Source: BACL21 sp038141525
GTDB lineage: Bacteria; Bacteroidota; Bacteroidia; Flavobacteriales; Flavobacteriaceae
NCBI GenBank assembly: GCA_038141525.1
Contig: JAYQIF010000001.1
Coordinates: 244,117-308,116 of the forward strand
Direction: 5' to 3'
Length of the DNA: 64,000 nucleotides
Shown here: positions 18,420 to 27,979 of the stretch, piece by piece
Layout of the letters: every line of letters begins with the position of its first letter
Numbering within the stretch: the stretch's first letter is position 1
Translations under genes and position numbers: made by a program
The notes under the pieces: model-generated
The model's database searches: none
Seen by the model: the letters and a program-made list of their open reading frames with translations, nothing else
What the model was told of the DNA's origin: nothing

Positions 18420-19208
18420 CTATTGAAAAAGCAGGCGTCCTGTGAACTCCTCCTCCACATTGATTATCGGAGGCTGAGTCAAGCAAATGACATCGCCAAG
18501 ACCCACAATTCGGCCTTGAATGAGGTTAGTCGGGGCCACTACCATTTTATTGGTGCTGCGATGAAAAAGGTATAAATTCTTAATCTCAAGATCAGGAGCC
18601 TCAATACGGGCGTCCCCATCATAGAGTCCAATATTGGCAGAATTGGTGCGCCCACCCAGAAAAAACTTACTTGTCCCGTTGGCAAAAATAACCAGTTGCG
18701 TCACATCTAATTCTTCAAAATAGAAATCACCGTCGGTGTGAAACTCCCCCTCTTGTTCTCTGTCCTCAGAGAGCAAAATCAATTTTTTAAAGGTAATCGG
18801 TCCCTGACCAATCACTGGGAGTCCCGAACTAGATCTAATCTCAAGTGAATCCACTGGAGCAGTAACATAAACCTTGGTAACGTCATAATCACGGGTGTAA
18901 TTACAACTATTTCGGTCACTGACCTTCAAAATACTGTCCTCCACGCGCACCAAAACCTCATTCATCAGGTTTTCTCCTGACTCAACCACAACACTTTGCT
19001 CTGGTCCCGAGGAAACAATAAGTTGGACCCGATTCCAAATGATGATTTTTTTGAATTTATCCACATTAAAGGTGCGCTGTACAATAGGACCAGTCGTTTG
19101 GAAACAATCCCAAGCATTATCACTATTACAACCCCAGAACAGCAGTCCTGTCAGCAGCATCAAAGCGTAATGAAAATTACGAATCCTCATGTTACAACCT
19201 GTTTTCAT
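18420..19208 (-). CDS. GIN-domain (DUF2807) lipoprotein
   Basis: 262 residues. Lipoprotein signal with lipobox LFWGC after MLLTGL, then a repetitive beta-strand region (about 45-240; VESGENLMNEVLVRVED, IRSSSGLPVIGQG, LVIFANGTSKF) typical of the putative auto-transporter adhesin GIN/DUF2807 fold. The ATG at 19208 overlaps the upstream gene's stop (ATGA); an ATG at 19190 is an alternative. Anchored in the envelope; the molecular role of this family is not established. Confidence 0.75.
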   Translation of the reverse strand: MKTGCNMRIRNFHYALMLLTGLLFWGCNSDNAWDCFQTTGPIVQRTFNVDKFKKIIIWNRVQLIVSSGPEQSVVVESGENLMNEVLVRVEDSILKVSDRNSCNYTRDYDVTKVYVTAPVDSLEIRSSSGLPVIGQGPITFKKLILLSEDREQEGEFHTDGDFYFEELDVTQLVIFANGTSKFFLGGRTNSANIGLYDGDARIEAPDLEIKNLYLFHRSTNKMVVAPTNLIQGRIVGLGDVICLTQPPIINVEEEFTGRLLFQ

Positions 19209-20314
19209 AATCGATAACCTATACCAAATTCAACAGCCTCAGCCTTCGCCCAGTGTGCCTTGAGCGTTACCGCAGCAAAAAAATGTTCTTTGCCAAAATA
19301 GCGCTTGAGCCCTAGACGATTGTAAATTCTATTTTCGAATTCGTAGGGCCAATAAAAATAACGCCCCAACTGAGCGACAAAAGCCGTTTTGCGAAAACGA
19401 AATTCATGCCCCAAAAATACACCAATGCGCCGATAGTCCAAACCGGGCTCTATTCCATCTCCCGGAAACGCAGATTCTCGATAACGGATTAGATGAATCA
19501 AAAAGTCCGAAAAAAAGAAATCTACACCCAACTGTACAGTGCTCTTGTAATTAACGCGCTTATCGGCAAAAAAGGAGAACACATAAAATGGATATTGACC
19601 CAGACCAATGACATCTGCTTCATTGAGCCCTGTTCTAAATACCGCATTTACCGTGATGGGTTCACTGTAGTACTGGCTGGGCCAATCTCCATGATTGTGA
19701 CGAGTCAATATGACTCCTTCCTGAGATTGGTAGCTCACTCCGGCAGAAAAATAAAGCGTATTGGTGCTGTTATTTGGCGCTTTAAAATTAGCGTTGGAAT
19801 AATGAATGATCCCAGTACCCAACCTGAACCCTAGGCCACGATAGAGGTTTTCTTGAATTAGGTTGAACTTTAAAAAGGTCGTGCTCATAAAACGACTGCC
19901 ATAGGCCGTGTTTTGGTAATTGTCTTCGGGGTCATACGGATTACCTGCCATGGCGACCCCTTGACCGATTCCCAGCCGCAACCTGCGCTTCCAAAAATAC
20001 CAGTTAAAATGACCATAGAGCCCGTAGTTTTTCCCTAAATACGGGTTGCCCATGTCCTGATAATTAAATGTAAAGCCCCAGTCAGGATAATTATAACGAC
20101 TCTCCCACTCGTTATAACCGTAGGTTTTTCTATTGTAAACTATATTGAACCCTGTTGGATGTCCGGTGATCAGGTGAGCAATATCAGAATTGTGTTCTAG
20201 TATGCTGCCGTAAAAATAATCGAGTTCAATGGCAACAGGCTTCAACTCCCTTTGTTGCGCCAGCAACACAGGACTCATCACCCCAAAAATCCACAAGAAC
20301 CAATTGTATTTCAT
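19205..20314 (-). CDS. PagL-like acyloxyacyl hydrolase/outer-membrane beta-barrel protein
   Basis: Signal peptide MKYNWFLWIFGVMSPVLLAQQ from the ATG at 20314 (the frame is open to 20422 without a better start). 369 residues of alternating aromatic strands (LGIGQGVAMAGNPYDP, FRLGTGIIHYSNANFKAPNNS, FLGHEFRFRKTAF). The G-HxSN-type block IHYSNA matches the His-Ser pair of lipid A 3-O-deacylase-like proteins. If active it would trim lipid A in the outer membrane. Coupled to the GIN lipoprotein downstream. Confidence 0.65.
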   Translation of the reverse strand: MKYNWFLWIFGVMSPVLLAQQRELKPVAIELDYFYGSILEHNSDIAHLITGHPTGFNIVYNRKTYGYNEWESRYNYPDWGFTFNYQDMGNPYLGKNYGLYGHFNWYFWKRRLRLGIGQGVAMAGNPYDPEDNYQNTAYGSRFMSTTFLKFNLIQENLYRGLGFRLGTGIIHYSNANFKAPNNSTNTLYFSAGVSYQSQEGVILTRHNHGDWPSQYYSEPITVNAVFRTGLNEADVIGLGQYPFYVFSFFADKRVNYKSTVQLGVDFFFSDFLIHLIRYRESAFPGDGIEPGLDYRRIGVFLGHEFRFRKTAFVAQLGRYFYWPYEFENRIYNRLGLKRYFGKEHFFAAVTLKAHWAKAEAVEFGIGYRL

Positions 20315-20393
20315 GACTCGATAAAGGCCCCAAATATACGGCATTAATTCATGTAGCTCAAGTCGACCTTTACCCAATCGAGACCACCCAAAA

Positions 20394-21344
20394 TCAGAAG
20401 GGCAATTGGCTGAGATCGACATTCCCTCCCGAGAGAATTAGACCAATTTTCTTGCCACAAAACGGTATGGGGTTCTTTAAAATGGCTGCGAGCACCACAG
20501 CACTTGACGGTTCAACAACCATCTTCGTGCGCTCAAACAATAGACGCATTGCCGCGATAATTTCTGATTCATCCACACAATAAATACCGGCCACTCTTTT
20601 TTGAATGATGGGGAAATTGACCGATCCTAACTGCGTTTTAAGGCCATCCGCGATTGTATGGGTTTGATCGTTCGACTGTATGGACCCCACTGCTAAAGAG
20701 CGAAAAGCATCGTCGACCGCTGATGGTTCAGCGCCCCAACAGAGGCAATTTTGGCCGAAATGAGCCACTGCCAGAGCCGTACCCGCGAGCAATCCACCGC
20801 CACCAACCGGAGCCATAACCCCATCTAAATCGGGAACCTCATCCAGAAGTTCCATCGTGGCCGTGGCATTACCTAAAATTACGGGCATGGTGTTAGACGG
20901 ATGCAAGGCTGTTGCCCCTGTTCTCTTTATAATTCGTTGTGTTTCCTCTTCCCGGGCGGCCAAATTTGGCGCACAATCGGTGACCTGGGCGCCATAACCC
21001 AAGACCGCATCGCGTTTTACTTTTGGTGTTCCCTCAGGCATCACTACATCGGCTTTTAGTCCCATGAGCTTTGCGGCTAGAGCAACAGCCTGCCCAAAAT
21101 TACCCGAAGAATGAGTCACAACCCCTCTAGCTTTTTCTTGCTCATTCAGTGCTGCTATAGCACTAACGGCACCACGCATCTTAAAGGCCCCCATGCGCTG
21201 GAGTTGTTCGCACTTAAAATACAGCGACGCTCCGCTGAGTTGGTCCAAATAATGTGAGGTAACCACTGGTGTGCGATGAATCCATGGTTTTATCGTTTGG
21301 GCGACCTCGATTAGCTTATGTTTTTCTTGAGACATAGTGGACAT
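20394..21344 (-). CDS. PLP-dependent threonine/serine dehydratase or serine racemase
   Basis: 316 residues, fold type II PLP enzyme. PLP-lysine in GAFKMRGA, SSGNFGQAVA substrate loop, phosphate-binding GGGGLLAG, C-terminal LSGGN. It has no ACT regulatory domain, so it is not a feedback-inhibited IlvA. It could deaminate L-Thr/L-Ser or racemise serine; sequence does not separate these. ATGs at 21344 and 21335 and a TTG at 21356 are possible starts. It lies 8 bases after the OsmC gene stop. Confidence 0.85.
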   Translation of the reverse strand: MSTMSQEKHKLIEVAQTIKPWIHRTPVVTSHYLDQLSGASLYFKCEQLQRMGAFKMRGAVSAIAALNEQEKARGVVTHSSGNFGQAVALAAKLMGLKADVVMPEGTPKVKRDAVLGYGAQVTDCAPNLAAREEETQRIIKRTGATALHPSNTMPVILGNATATMELLDEVPDLDGVMAPVGGGGLLAGTALAVAHFGQNCLCWGAEPSAVDDAFRSLAVGSIQSNDQTHTIADGLKTQLGSVNFPIIQKRVAGIYCVDESEIIAAMRLLFERTKMVVEPSSAVVLAAILKNPIPFCGKKIGLILSGGNVDLSQLPF

Positions 21345-21352
21345 TACCGGAC

Positions 21353-21790
21353 TCAAGAATCAGATGGGTCATTGACTTTTTCCCCGTTAACAAAAACCGC
21401 ATGCTCTATAGTCATACTCCCACGCAAGCTCATCGAAACTGAGCAGTATTGTTCGAAGCTTAACTTAGCGGCACGCAGTGCTTTAGCAGGCACTATATCT
21501 CCCTCCAGATGAATTTCGACCAGCGCAGAGGTAAACGGCTTCGCCTTATCCACAACGGCCCGCTCTCCAGTTACCTTTACCGTGTAAGCATCGACTCTTT
21601 GTCGCTGTTTTTTCAATACATAGATGACATCAATGGCATTACACCCGCCAATGGACATCAGCAGCAGTTCCATGGGTGAGGCCCCTTGTGGATTTCCCTC
21701 TTTACTAAAATCCATACTGATTGTATGCTGATTTGGACCAGAGGCGTTAAACAAATAATCATCATTTTGTCTTGTCAAGGTAACGGTCAT
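21353..21790 (-). CDS. OsmC/YhfA-family protein
   Basis: 145 residues from the ATG at 21790. Contains SPMELLLMSIGGCNAIDVIYVLKKQR with the family's first reactive Cys, and SFEQYCSVSMSLRG with the second Cys on the facing helix. Proteins of this family reduce organic peroxides or are of unknown function. Small, cytoplasmic, intact. Same-strand neighbours on both sides suggest co-transcription. Confidence 0.85.
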   Translation of the reverse strand: MTVTLTRQNDDYLFNASGPNQHTISMDFSKEGNPQGASPMELLLMSIGGCNAIDVIYVLKKQRQRVDAYTVKVTGERAVVDKAKPFTSALVEIHLEGDIVPAKALRAAKLSFEQYCSVSMSLRGSMTIEHAVFVNGEKVNDPSDS

Positions 21791-21800
21791 AATTAGAAAT

Positions 21801-23349
21801 TTATTGACGTGCGGTAAGGGCCACACGCTCTTGGATTATTATTGGAATACTTCTGCCTTCAATATTACTTTGCAACCATGTCAAAATGTCGAGATATAGA
21901 AAACTTCGGCGCTCAAACGGATCATTTGTGTATTGGCTCAATGTGGCATGTAACTCTTTAAAAGATTTTTTTATTTCGTGGGGATAGACTTCGGTCAAAC
22001 CACGGATAAACGAAATCATCGCTCGCTGTACTTGGTGCAGGTCCTCCATCTTGATTAAAAATTTATATGTAGTGCGAATTAAACGGTCTATTTGATAATC
22101 AATTCCAGCTTCATAATGGGCTACTAAATTTAGAATTCTGGAAAAACACAGCAGATCCTCTCGCATCTCCAATGACTTGTTGTCAATGATCAATGCCAAA
22201 TACTCGATACACCGCTTATACTGGGCGCAGCCAAAGTAAAGACAGGCGATTTTGTAATAAAAAATCATCACGTGGTGCTCATCTAATTTCTCGCCGATAA
22301 TGATCAATACCTCGCAAAACAGGATCGATCAAATTAAGGCCTTCTTCAAAAGTCCCCGCCATGAAATGCGCATTGATTTTATGTCCATGGCGATATAAAA
22401 AAGCTAAACTCTGCACATTATCCCGCTTGGGAAATGAGGCATGATCTAAGGTTTGCTCAAGTCGTCCAAGTGCCCGCTTAAAGCGAGTCACATCACCAAT
22501 AAAAAATAAAGCTTCAAGTAAATACTGAGCCCCGCGCAGATAAAAAACAGGGTTCAAGTCAATCATTTTTGGAGCGCGATAAAACAGTTCTGTCCACCGA
22601 GTGGCATAAGTGTAACACGCCAAAAAGTCTTGGATTATAAAATTATACCAAAGCTGCGCATTGTAATACCACAACCGCTCTCTAAAACCAAGAGCATCCA
22701 TATCGACTTTAGGCATTCGACTGTCAAAAAACTCCTGTACATAGCGCAGTTCTGCATCAGTCTTAACATATCCCTTTTGTAAAAACAGACTATAAAGCTG
22801 CAGAGACAGGTTAGACAATTGACTAGAAATTTGATTCAAGGACCCAATCTCGGCTGATTCAGCGACCAACAGATCAGCCCTGTTACTGATACTGCGCGTG
22901 ATATACTGACTTTCGATTATCTTTTCTAATTCGATGATTTCGGCCACCATGATTTTCTCCTCATGGGCCAAGGCGATCGCTTTGACACGTTCCAACATCT
23001 TAAGGCTTTGACCAAATAGTCCTTTGTGATAAAGAATCGTCGCAAAATCTAATTGTTCGCGTATTTGAAGGCGTATGTTTTGGTGTATGGGATTGAGTCT
23101 TAGACTAATCAGGATCTGCTTGTAGAGATGGCCTTTAAGATTTGACAACTGCTTTTTGGAAATTTCTTTGTGCTCCAGTATCTGGGCCTCGTTGTATTGG
23201 GATTGCTTGTCCAAAATCGCAAACAACTGCATGAATTTGGCCTGCTCATTTACCCCAAGACGGCCGGCGTACAAACTGAACTGGCGCTTCTCAGATTTTG
23301 AAAGCGATTTTATCAGATCGAATAAATTGTCTTTTTGAATTCTGGGCAT
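21801..23349 (-). CDS. helical protein of unknown function (frame broken near 22294)
   Basis: Two overlapping frames (start 23349, stop 22279; second frame to 21801) join into 515 residues if one C is removed from the CC at 22294-22295 of the plus strand, giving YREKLDEHHVMIFYYKIACLYFG. The product is all-helical with repeated Leu/Tyr-rich helix pairs (FATILYHKGLFGQSLKML, FDFLACYTY-like blocks), resembling TPR solenoids. No signal peptide. The start MPRIQKDNLFDLIKSLSKSEKRQF is typical of an uncharacterised flavobacterial family I have seen but cannot name. Confidence 0.65.
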
Positions 23350-23499
23350 GGGAACAGAACTAATTTTAATATTCTCAATGTCAATCAGTTAAATTAATAA
23401 TTTACTTAATAAACGCCGTAATTAGTTTGAAAAAAAAAGCCTTACAACACCGTACAAAGTATAAATTCGTCATTTAATTATCAACATAATTGATCATAA

Positions 23500-24675
23500 A
23501 TGTCAGCCCAGCAAATTCAAATATTCGACACCACGCTCAGGGATGGTGAACAAGTCCCAGGATGTAAGCTCAATAAGGAACAAAAACTCATTATTGCCGA
23601 TCAACTCGAGGCGCTTGGGGTCGATGTTATTGAAGCAGGTTTTCCAGTATCCAGTCCGGGTGATTTTGAGGCCGTTGCCGCCATTGCCGCTCAGGTAAAA
23701 AATGCCACGGTTTGTGGATTAACGCGTGCTGTAGAGAACGATATTGACGTGGCAGCACAGGCCCTAAAATCAGCAAAAAGACCAAGAATTCACACCGGGA
23801 TTGGCACCTCAGAATCTCACATAAAGTTCAAATTTAATTCGACTCAAGAAGAAATCATCCAGCGGGCTTATGGGGCTGTGGCCTATGCCAAAAAATATGT
23901 CGAAGATGTGGAGTTTTACGCCGAAGACGCTGGGCGCACCGACAACGCTTATTTAGCGCGTGTTTGTGAGGCGGCGATTAAAGCAGGGGCTACAGTCTTG
24001 AATATCCCGGATACTACCGGATATTGCTTACCAGAAGAATACGGAGCCAAGATTAAATATCTCAGGGAAAATGTTGAGGGTATAGATAAAGCAATTCTTT
24101 CTTGTCATTGTCACAATGACCTGGGGTTGGCAACGGCTAATTCAATTTCTGGAGTGGCAAATGGAGCCCGCCAAATCGAGTGTACCATAAATGGTGTGGG
24201 AGAGCGCGCCGGAAATACGGCGCTTGAAGAAGTGGTAATGGTTTTGAAACAACATCCAGGACTGAATTTATATACCAATATTCAGACCCCTCAACTCTAT
24301 GAAACCAGCCAGCTTGTTTCTCACCACATGGGGGTTTACACCCAGCCCAATAAGGCCATTATAGGGGCTAACGCCTTTGCCCACAGCTCGGGAATTCATC
24401 AAGATGGGGTGATAAAAAACAGACAAACTTATGAAATCATCGATCCTAAGGATGTTGGCGTTACGGAATCTGCGATTGTCCTTACTGCCCGCAGTGGTCG
24501 CGCAGCTTTGGCTTACAGGGCAAAATTAGTGGGCTATGAATTGACTAAACTCCAACTGGACGAAGTCTACAAATCTTTTTTGATCTTTGCTGACCAACAA
24601 AAAGAAGTTCAGGATAATGATATTCATCGCATTATTGAATCCAGCAAAATTTATTCAGAGCTTCTGGTCAATTAA
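23500..24675 (+). CDS. leuA: 2-isopropylmalate synthase
   Basis: First committed step of leucine synthesis, acetyl-CoA plus 2-oxoisovalerate. DTTLRDGEQVPG near the N-terminus, metal site HCHNDLGLATAN, GERAGNTALEEVVM, HSSGIHQDG. 391 residues, i.e. the short form without the long C-terminal Leu-binding domain of LeuA from enterobacteria, so feedback may differ. First gene of leuACDB. The 150 bases upstream hold no hairpin terminator that would indicate attenuation. Confidence 0.94.
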   Translation: MSAQQIQIFDTTLRDGEQVPGCKLNKEQKLIIADQLEALGVDVIEAGFPVSSPGDFEAVAAIAAQVKNATVCGLTRAVENDIDVAAQALKSAKRPRIHTGIGTSESHIKFKFNSTQEEIIQRAYGAVAYAKKYVEDVEFYAEDAGRTDNAYLARVCEAAIKAGATVLNIPDTTGYCLPEEYGAKIKYLRENVEGIDKAILSCHCHNDLGLATANSISGVANGARQIECTINGVGERAGNTALEEVVMVLKQHPGLNLYTNIQTPQLYETSQLVSHHMGVYTQPNKAIIGANAFAHSSGIHQDGVIKNRQTYEIIDPKDVGVTESAIVLTARSGRAALAYRAKLVGYELTKLQLDEVYKSFLIFADQQKEVQDNDIHRIIESSKIYSELLVN

Positions 24676-24715
24676 TTGACCTGTTCCCTGCAAACTAAAA
24701 TTTCTTTTAAAAAGG

Positions 24716-26098
24716 ATGGCAAAAACACTATTTGATAAAGTATGGGAGGCCCACTTGGTGGAGCAAATGGAAAACGGCCCAAGTGTGTTGTACATAGACA
24801 AACACCTCATACATGAGGTCACAAGCCCTCAGGCCTTTCAGGAATTAGAGGACCGAGGTATTGCACTGTTTCGCCCCGATCAAGTGGTGGCCACTGCAGA
24901 TCACAATACCCCGACCTTGGATCAAGACAAGCCGGTCAAAGATCCACTGAGCAGAAAGCAATTAGAGCAGCTTACCGATAATTGCGCCAAACATGGCATA
25001 ACCCTCTACGGGCTCGGGCATCAGTACAATGGCATCGTTCATGTGATGGCTCCAGAACTCGGGATTACCCAACCGGGGATGACCATGGTTTGTGGAGACA
25101 GCCACACCTCTACTCATGGGGCCTTTGGCAGTATTGCCTTTGGGATCGGCACTAGTCAAGTCGCCCAGGTGTTTGCCAGTCAAAGTTTGCTTTTGACCAA
25201 ACCAAAAACCATGCGCATTACCGTTGATGGTTCTCTTGCAAAAGGAGTTTTACCTAAAGATGTCATTCTTCACATAATTGCGCAAATCGGCACTAATGCG
25301 GGCACGGGTTATTTCTGCGAATACGCCGGTGATGTATTTGAACAGATGAGTATGGAAGGGCGCATGACCGTATGCAATATGAGTATAGAAATGGGCGCTC
25401 GCGGTGGAATGATCGCGCCGGATCAAACGACTTTTGATTATCTGAAAGGACGACCATACGCCCCAAAAGGTGCCCAATGGGATGAAAAAATAGCTTATTG
25501 GAAGTGTTTACCCTCCGATGCAAAGGCAACTTTTGATAAAGAGTATTTCTTTGACGCCAAGGACATCGCTCCAATGGTGACTTATGGCACTAACCCAGGT
25601 ATGGGGGTAAAAATCGGCGCCCAAATTCCAGAATCTCAAGACGCCTCATTTGTTAAGTCCCTAAAATATATGGGACTGAATCCAGGCCAGTCACTTTTGA
25701 ACCACCCTATCGATTATGTGTTTATTGGCAGTTGTACGAATTCTCGTATTGAGGATTTTCGCGTAGCGGCTAATGCCGTAAAAGGACGACAAAAGGCAGC
25801 CCATGTCGTGGCATGGCTTGTTCCTGGCAGTAAACAAGTTGAGGCTCAAATTCAGCAAGAAGGCCTAAAAACAATTTTTGAGGACGCTGGTTTTAAACTC
25901 CGTCAACCCGGTTGCTCGGCCTGTCTGGCAATGAACGAAGACAAAGTCCCCGAAGGGGCCTACTGCGTATCTACTTCAAACAGAAACTTTGAAGGACGTC
26001 AAGGTCAAGGGGCAAGAACCCTACTAGCCAGCCCTCTGGTAGCGGCTATTTCCGCTATCGAAGGAAAAATAACCACTGTTGCCCCCTATCTAAATTAA
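24716..26098 (+). CDS. leuC: 3-isopropylmalate dehydratase large subunit
   Basis: Aconitase-family isomerase subunit that carries a 4Fe-4S cluster. 460 residues. TADHNTPT, MVCGDSHTSTHGAFGSIAFGIGTS, and the cluster ligands in FIGSCTNSRIED and PGCSACLAMNEDK. Ends NRNFEGRQGQGARTLLASP. Forms the heterodimer with LeuD, whose start is 4 bases beyond its stop. Confidence 0.95.
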   Translation: MAKTLFDKVWEAHLVEQMENGPSVLYIDKHLIHEVTSPQAFQELEDRGIALFRPDQVVATADHNTPTLDQDKPVKDPLSRKQLEQLTDNCAKHGITLYGLGHQYNGIVHVMAPELGITQPGMTMVCGDSHTSTHGAFGSIAFGIGTSQVAQVFASQSLLLTKPKTMRITVDGSLAKGVLPKDVILHIIAQIGTNAGTGYFCEYAGDVFEQMSMEGRMTVCNMSIEMGARGGMIAPDQTTFDYLKGRPYAPKGAQWDEKIAYWKCLPSDAKATFDKEYFFDAKDIAPMVTYGTNPGMGVKIGAQIPESQDASFVKSLKYMGLNPGQSLLNHPIDYVFIGSCTNSRIEDFRVAANAVKGRQKAAHVVAWLVPGSKQVEAQIQQEGLKTIFEDAGFKLRQPGCSACLAMNEDKVPEGAYCVSTSNRNFEGRQGQGARTLLASPLVAAISAIEGKITTVAPYLN

Positions 26099-26102
26099 CG
26101 CT

Positions 26103-26705
26103 ATGGAAGCATTCAAAACCTTAATGAGTCGCGCAATTCCACTACCAATCGAGCATATCGATACCGATCAAATTATTCCTGCGCGTTTTTTGAAAGCCAC
26201 CGATAAAAAAGGATTCGGTGACAATTTATTCAGGGATTGGCGCTATGATAAAAACGACCTGCCCAATCCAGATTTTGTATTAAACAACAGTGATTATAAG
26301 GGTCAAATTCTTGTCGCTGGAACTAATTTTGGTTGCGGATCCTCAAGAGAACATGCCGCTTGGGCCTTGACTGGCTATGGGTTTAAAGTCATTGTCTCGA
26401 GCTTTTTTGCCGACATTTTCAAAGGCAATGCGCTAAATAACGGTCTGTTGCCGGTGCAGGTTTCAGAAGATTTTCTACAATCCCTTTTGGACCATATCCA
26501 CAAAAACCCGATGGCAGAGTTACACGTCGATGTTCAAAAGCAATCTCTCGAGCTCATCGGGACAAACTTATGCACTGAATTTGACATTGACCCGTATAAA
26601 AAAACCTGTCTGATCAATGGCTATGACGATATCGATTATTTAGTCAGCAAACGCGCTGCCATCACTGCTTTTGAGGCAAAACAAAATGAAACCATTAGGG
26701 CATAA
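26103..26705 (+). CDS. leuD: 3-isopropylmalate dehydratase small subunit
   Basis: Swivel subunit of the isomerase. 200 residues. IDTDQIIPARFL at the substrate face, FGCGSSREHAAWAL, and VIVSSFFADIFKGNALNNGLLPV. Normal length. Sits tightly between leuC and leuB in the same operon. Confidence 0.95.
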   Translation: MEAFKTLMSRAIPLPIEHIDTDQIIPARFLKATDKKGFGDNLFRDWRYDKNDLPNPDFVLNNSDYKGQILVAGTNFGCGSSREHAAWALTGYGFKVIVSSFFADIFKGNALNNGLLPVQVSEDFLQSLLDHIHKNPMAELHVDVQKQSLELIGTNLCTEFDIDPYKKTCLINGYDDIDYLVSKRAAITAFEAKQNETIRA

Positions 26706-26734
26706 AGTTATTTTACCCCGCAAAAAATAAGCTT

Positions 26735-27853
26735 ATGAAATTAAATATTGCTGTATTAGCCGGAGACGGTATCGGCCCAGAAGTTACCCAGCAAGCCATC
26801 AAGGCGCTCAATGCTGTGGCGGTAGAATTCAATCATCAATTCTATTTTAAACCCGCCGATGTGGGTGCTATTGCTATCGACAATACCGGCAATCCATTGC
26901 CTGAAGCCACCCTAGATTTGTGTAAAAATACCGATGCTATACTTTTTGGTTCTATCGGTCATCCCAAATACGACAATGACCCAAAAGCCAAAGTTCGCCC
27001 GGAACAAGGATTACTCGCCTTGCGTAAATCACTCGGATTGTATGCCAACATACGTCCGGTAAAGGCCTATGAAACGCTTTTAGATCAATCGCCCCTGAAA
27101 AAGGAGATCATTAACGGGACGGACATTTTAATGTTCCGAGAACTTACAGGAGGTATTTATTTTGGTCAAAAACAGCTCAGCGAAGATGGCAATACGGCCT
27201 CTGATCTTTGTATCTACCACAGTCACGAAATTGAGCGTATTACGCATCTTGCCTTTAAAGCGGCTATGAACCGCGGTAAGAAGGTAACCTTAGTGGACAA
27301 GGCCAATGTACTGGAGAGTTCCAGACTTTGGCGCCGCGTGGTACAAGAAATTGCTGCAGAATATCCTGAGGTGACACTCGAGGTACTTTTTGTCGATAAT
27401 GCGGCCATGCAACTCATATTAAACCCCAGTGCGCTTGATGTTTTGCTTACGGAAAATATGTTTGGCGATATTCTTAGTGATGAAGCCAGTGTGATCGGTG
27501 GATCAATTGGCTTATTGGCTTCGGCCTCTGTCGGGGATCAATACGCCTTATTTGAACCCATTCACGGTTCTTATCCACAAGCTACCGGCAAAGGTATTGC
27601 CAATCCAATTGCCTCAATTTTATCGGCCGCAATGCTCCTACAGCATTTTGACCTACACAAAGAGGCAAAAATGATTGAAGAAGCCGTAGAAAAGGCTTTA
27701 GAATTGGACATTGTGACCCCGGATTTAAATCCAAAAAACACGGGAATTACCACCAGTATGGTCGGTGATTTTATCCATGACTATATACTGGATCCTGAGG
27801 ACCACCACCTCAACAGCAAACAGGTCTATTTGGGTCAGTCTACAATAATCTAA
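26735..27853 (+). CDS. leuB: 3-isopropylmalate dehydrogenase
   Basis: Oxidative decarboxylation of 3-isopropylmalate with NAD+. 372 residues. GDGIGPEV at the N-terminus, substrate arginines in LRKSLGLYANIRP and FRELTGGIYFG, DNAAMQLILNPS, metal-binding TENMFGDILSDEASV, adenine loop PIHGSYPQATGKGIANP. Last gene of the leu operon; a GC-rich terminator follows. Confidence 0.95.
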   Translation: MKLNIAVLAGDGIGPEVTQQAIKALNAVAVEFNHQFYFKPADVGAIAIDNTGNPLPEATLDLCKNTDAILFGSIGHPKYDNDPKAKVRPEQGLLALRKSLGLYANIRPVKAYETLLDQSPLKKEIINGTDILMFRELTGGIYFGQKQLSEDGNTASDLCIYHSHEIERITHLAFKAAMNRGKKVTLVDKANVLESSRLWRRVVQEIAAEYPEVTLEVLFVDNAAMQLILNPSALDVLLTENMFGDILSDEASVIGGSIGLLASASVGDQYALFEPIHGSYPQATGKGIANPIASILSAAMLLQHFDLHKEAKMIEEAVEKALELDIVTPDLNPKNTGITTSMVGDFIHDYILDPEDHHLNSKQVYLGQSTII

Positions 27854-27858
27854 AATAT

Positions 27859-27927
27859 TAAGCCCCGAGATGTATAAAAGCAAAGCCCCGTGACGTAAAA
27901 CATAAAGCCCCGCGATCGCGGGGCTTT
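27859..27927. terminator. bidirectional terminator with repeated 5' arms
   Basis: Perfect palindrome AAAGCCCCGCGA/TCGCGGGGCTTT (27904-27927) between convergent leuB and ilvC. The left arm AAGCCCCG is repeated twice more just upstream, at 27860 and 27883, spaced about 22-23 bases, without partner arms of their own. Confidence 0.85.
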
Positions 27928-27979
27928 ACTTTAATTAACCATAAACAAAATGTCTTTTGCCGAATCTCGGTAAGTACAT

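Noticed and set aside
23348..23392. Short frame MGTELILIFSMSIS upstream of leuA, possible leader peptide
   Set aside because: No terminator or alternative pairing between it and leuA, and it overlaps the start of the divergent gene.
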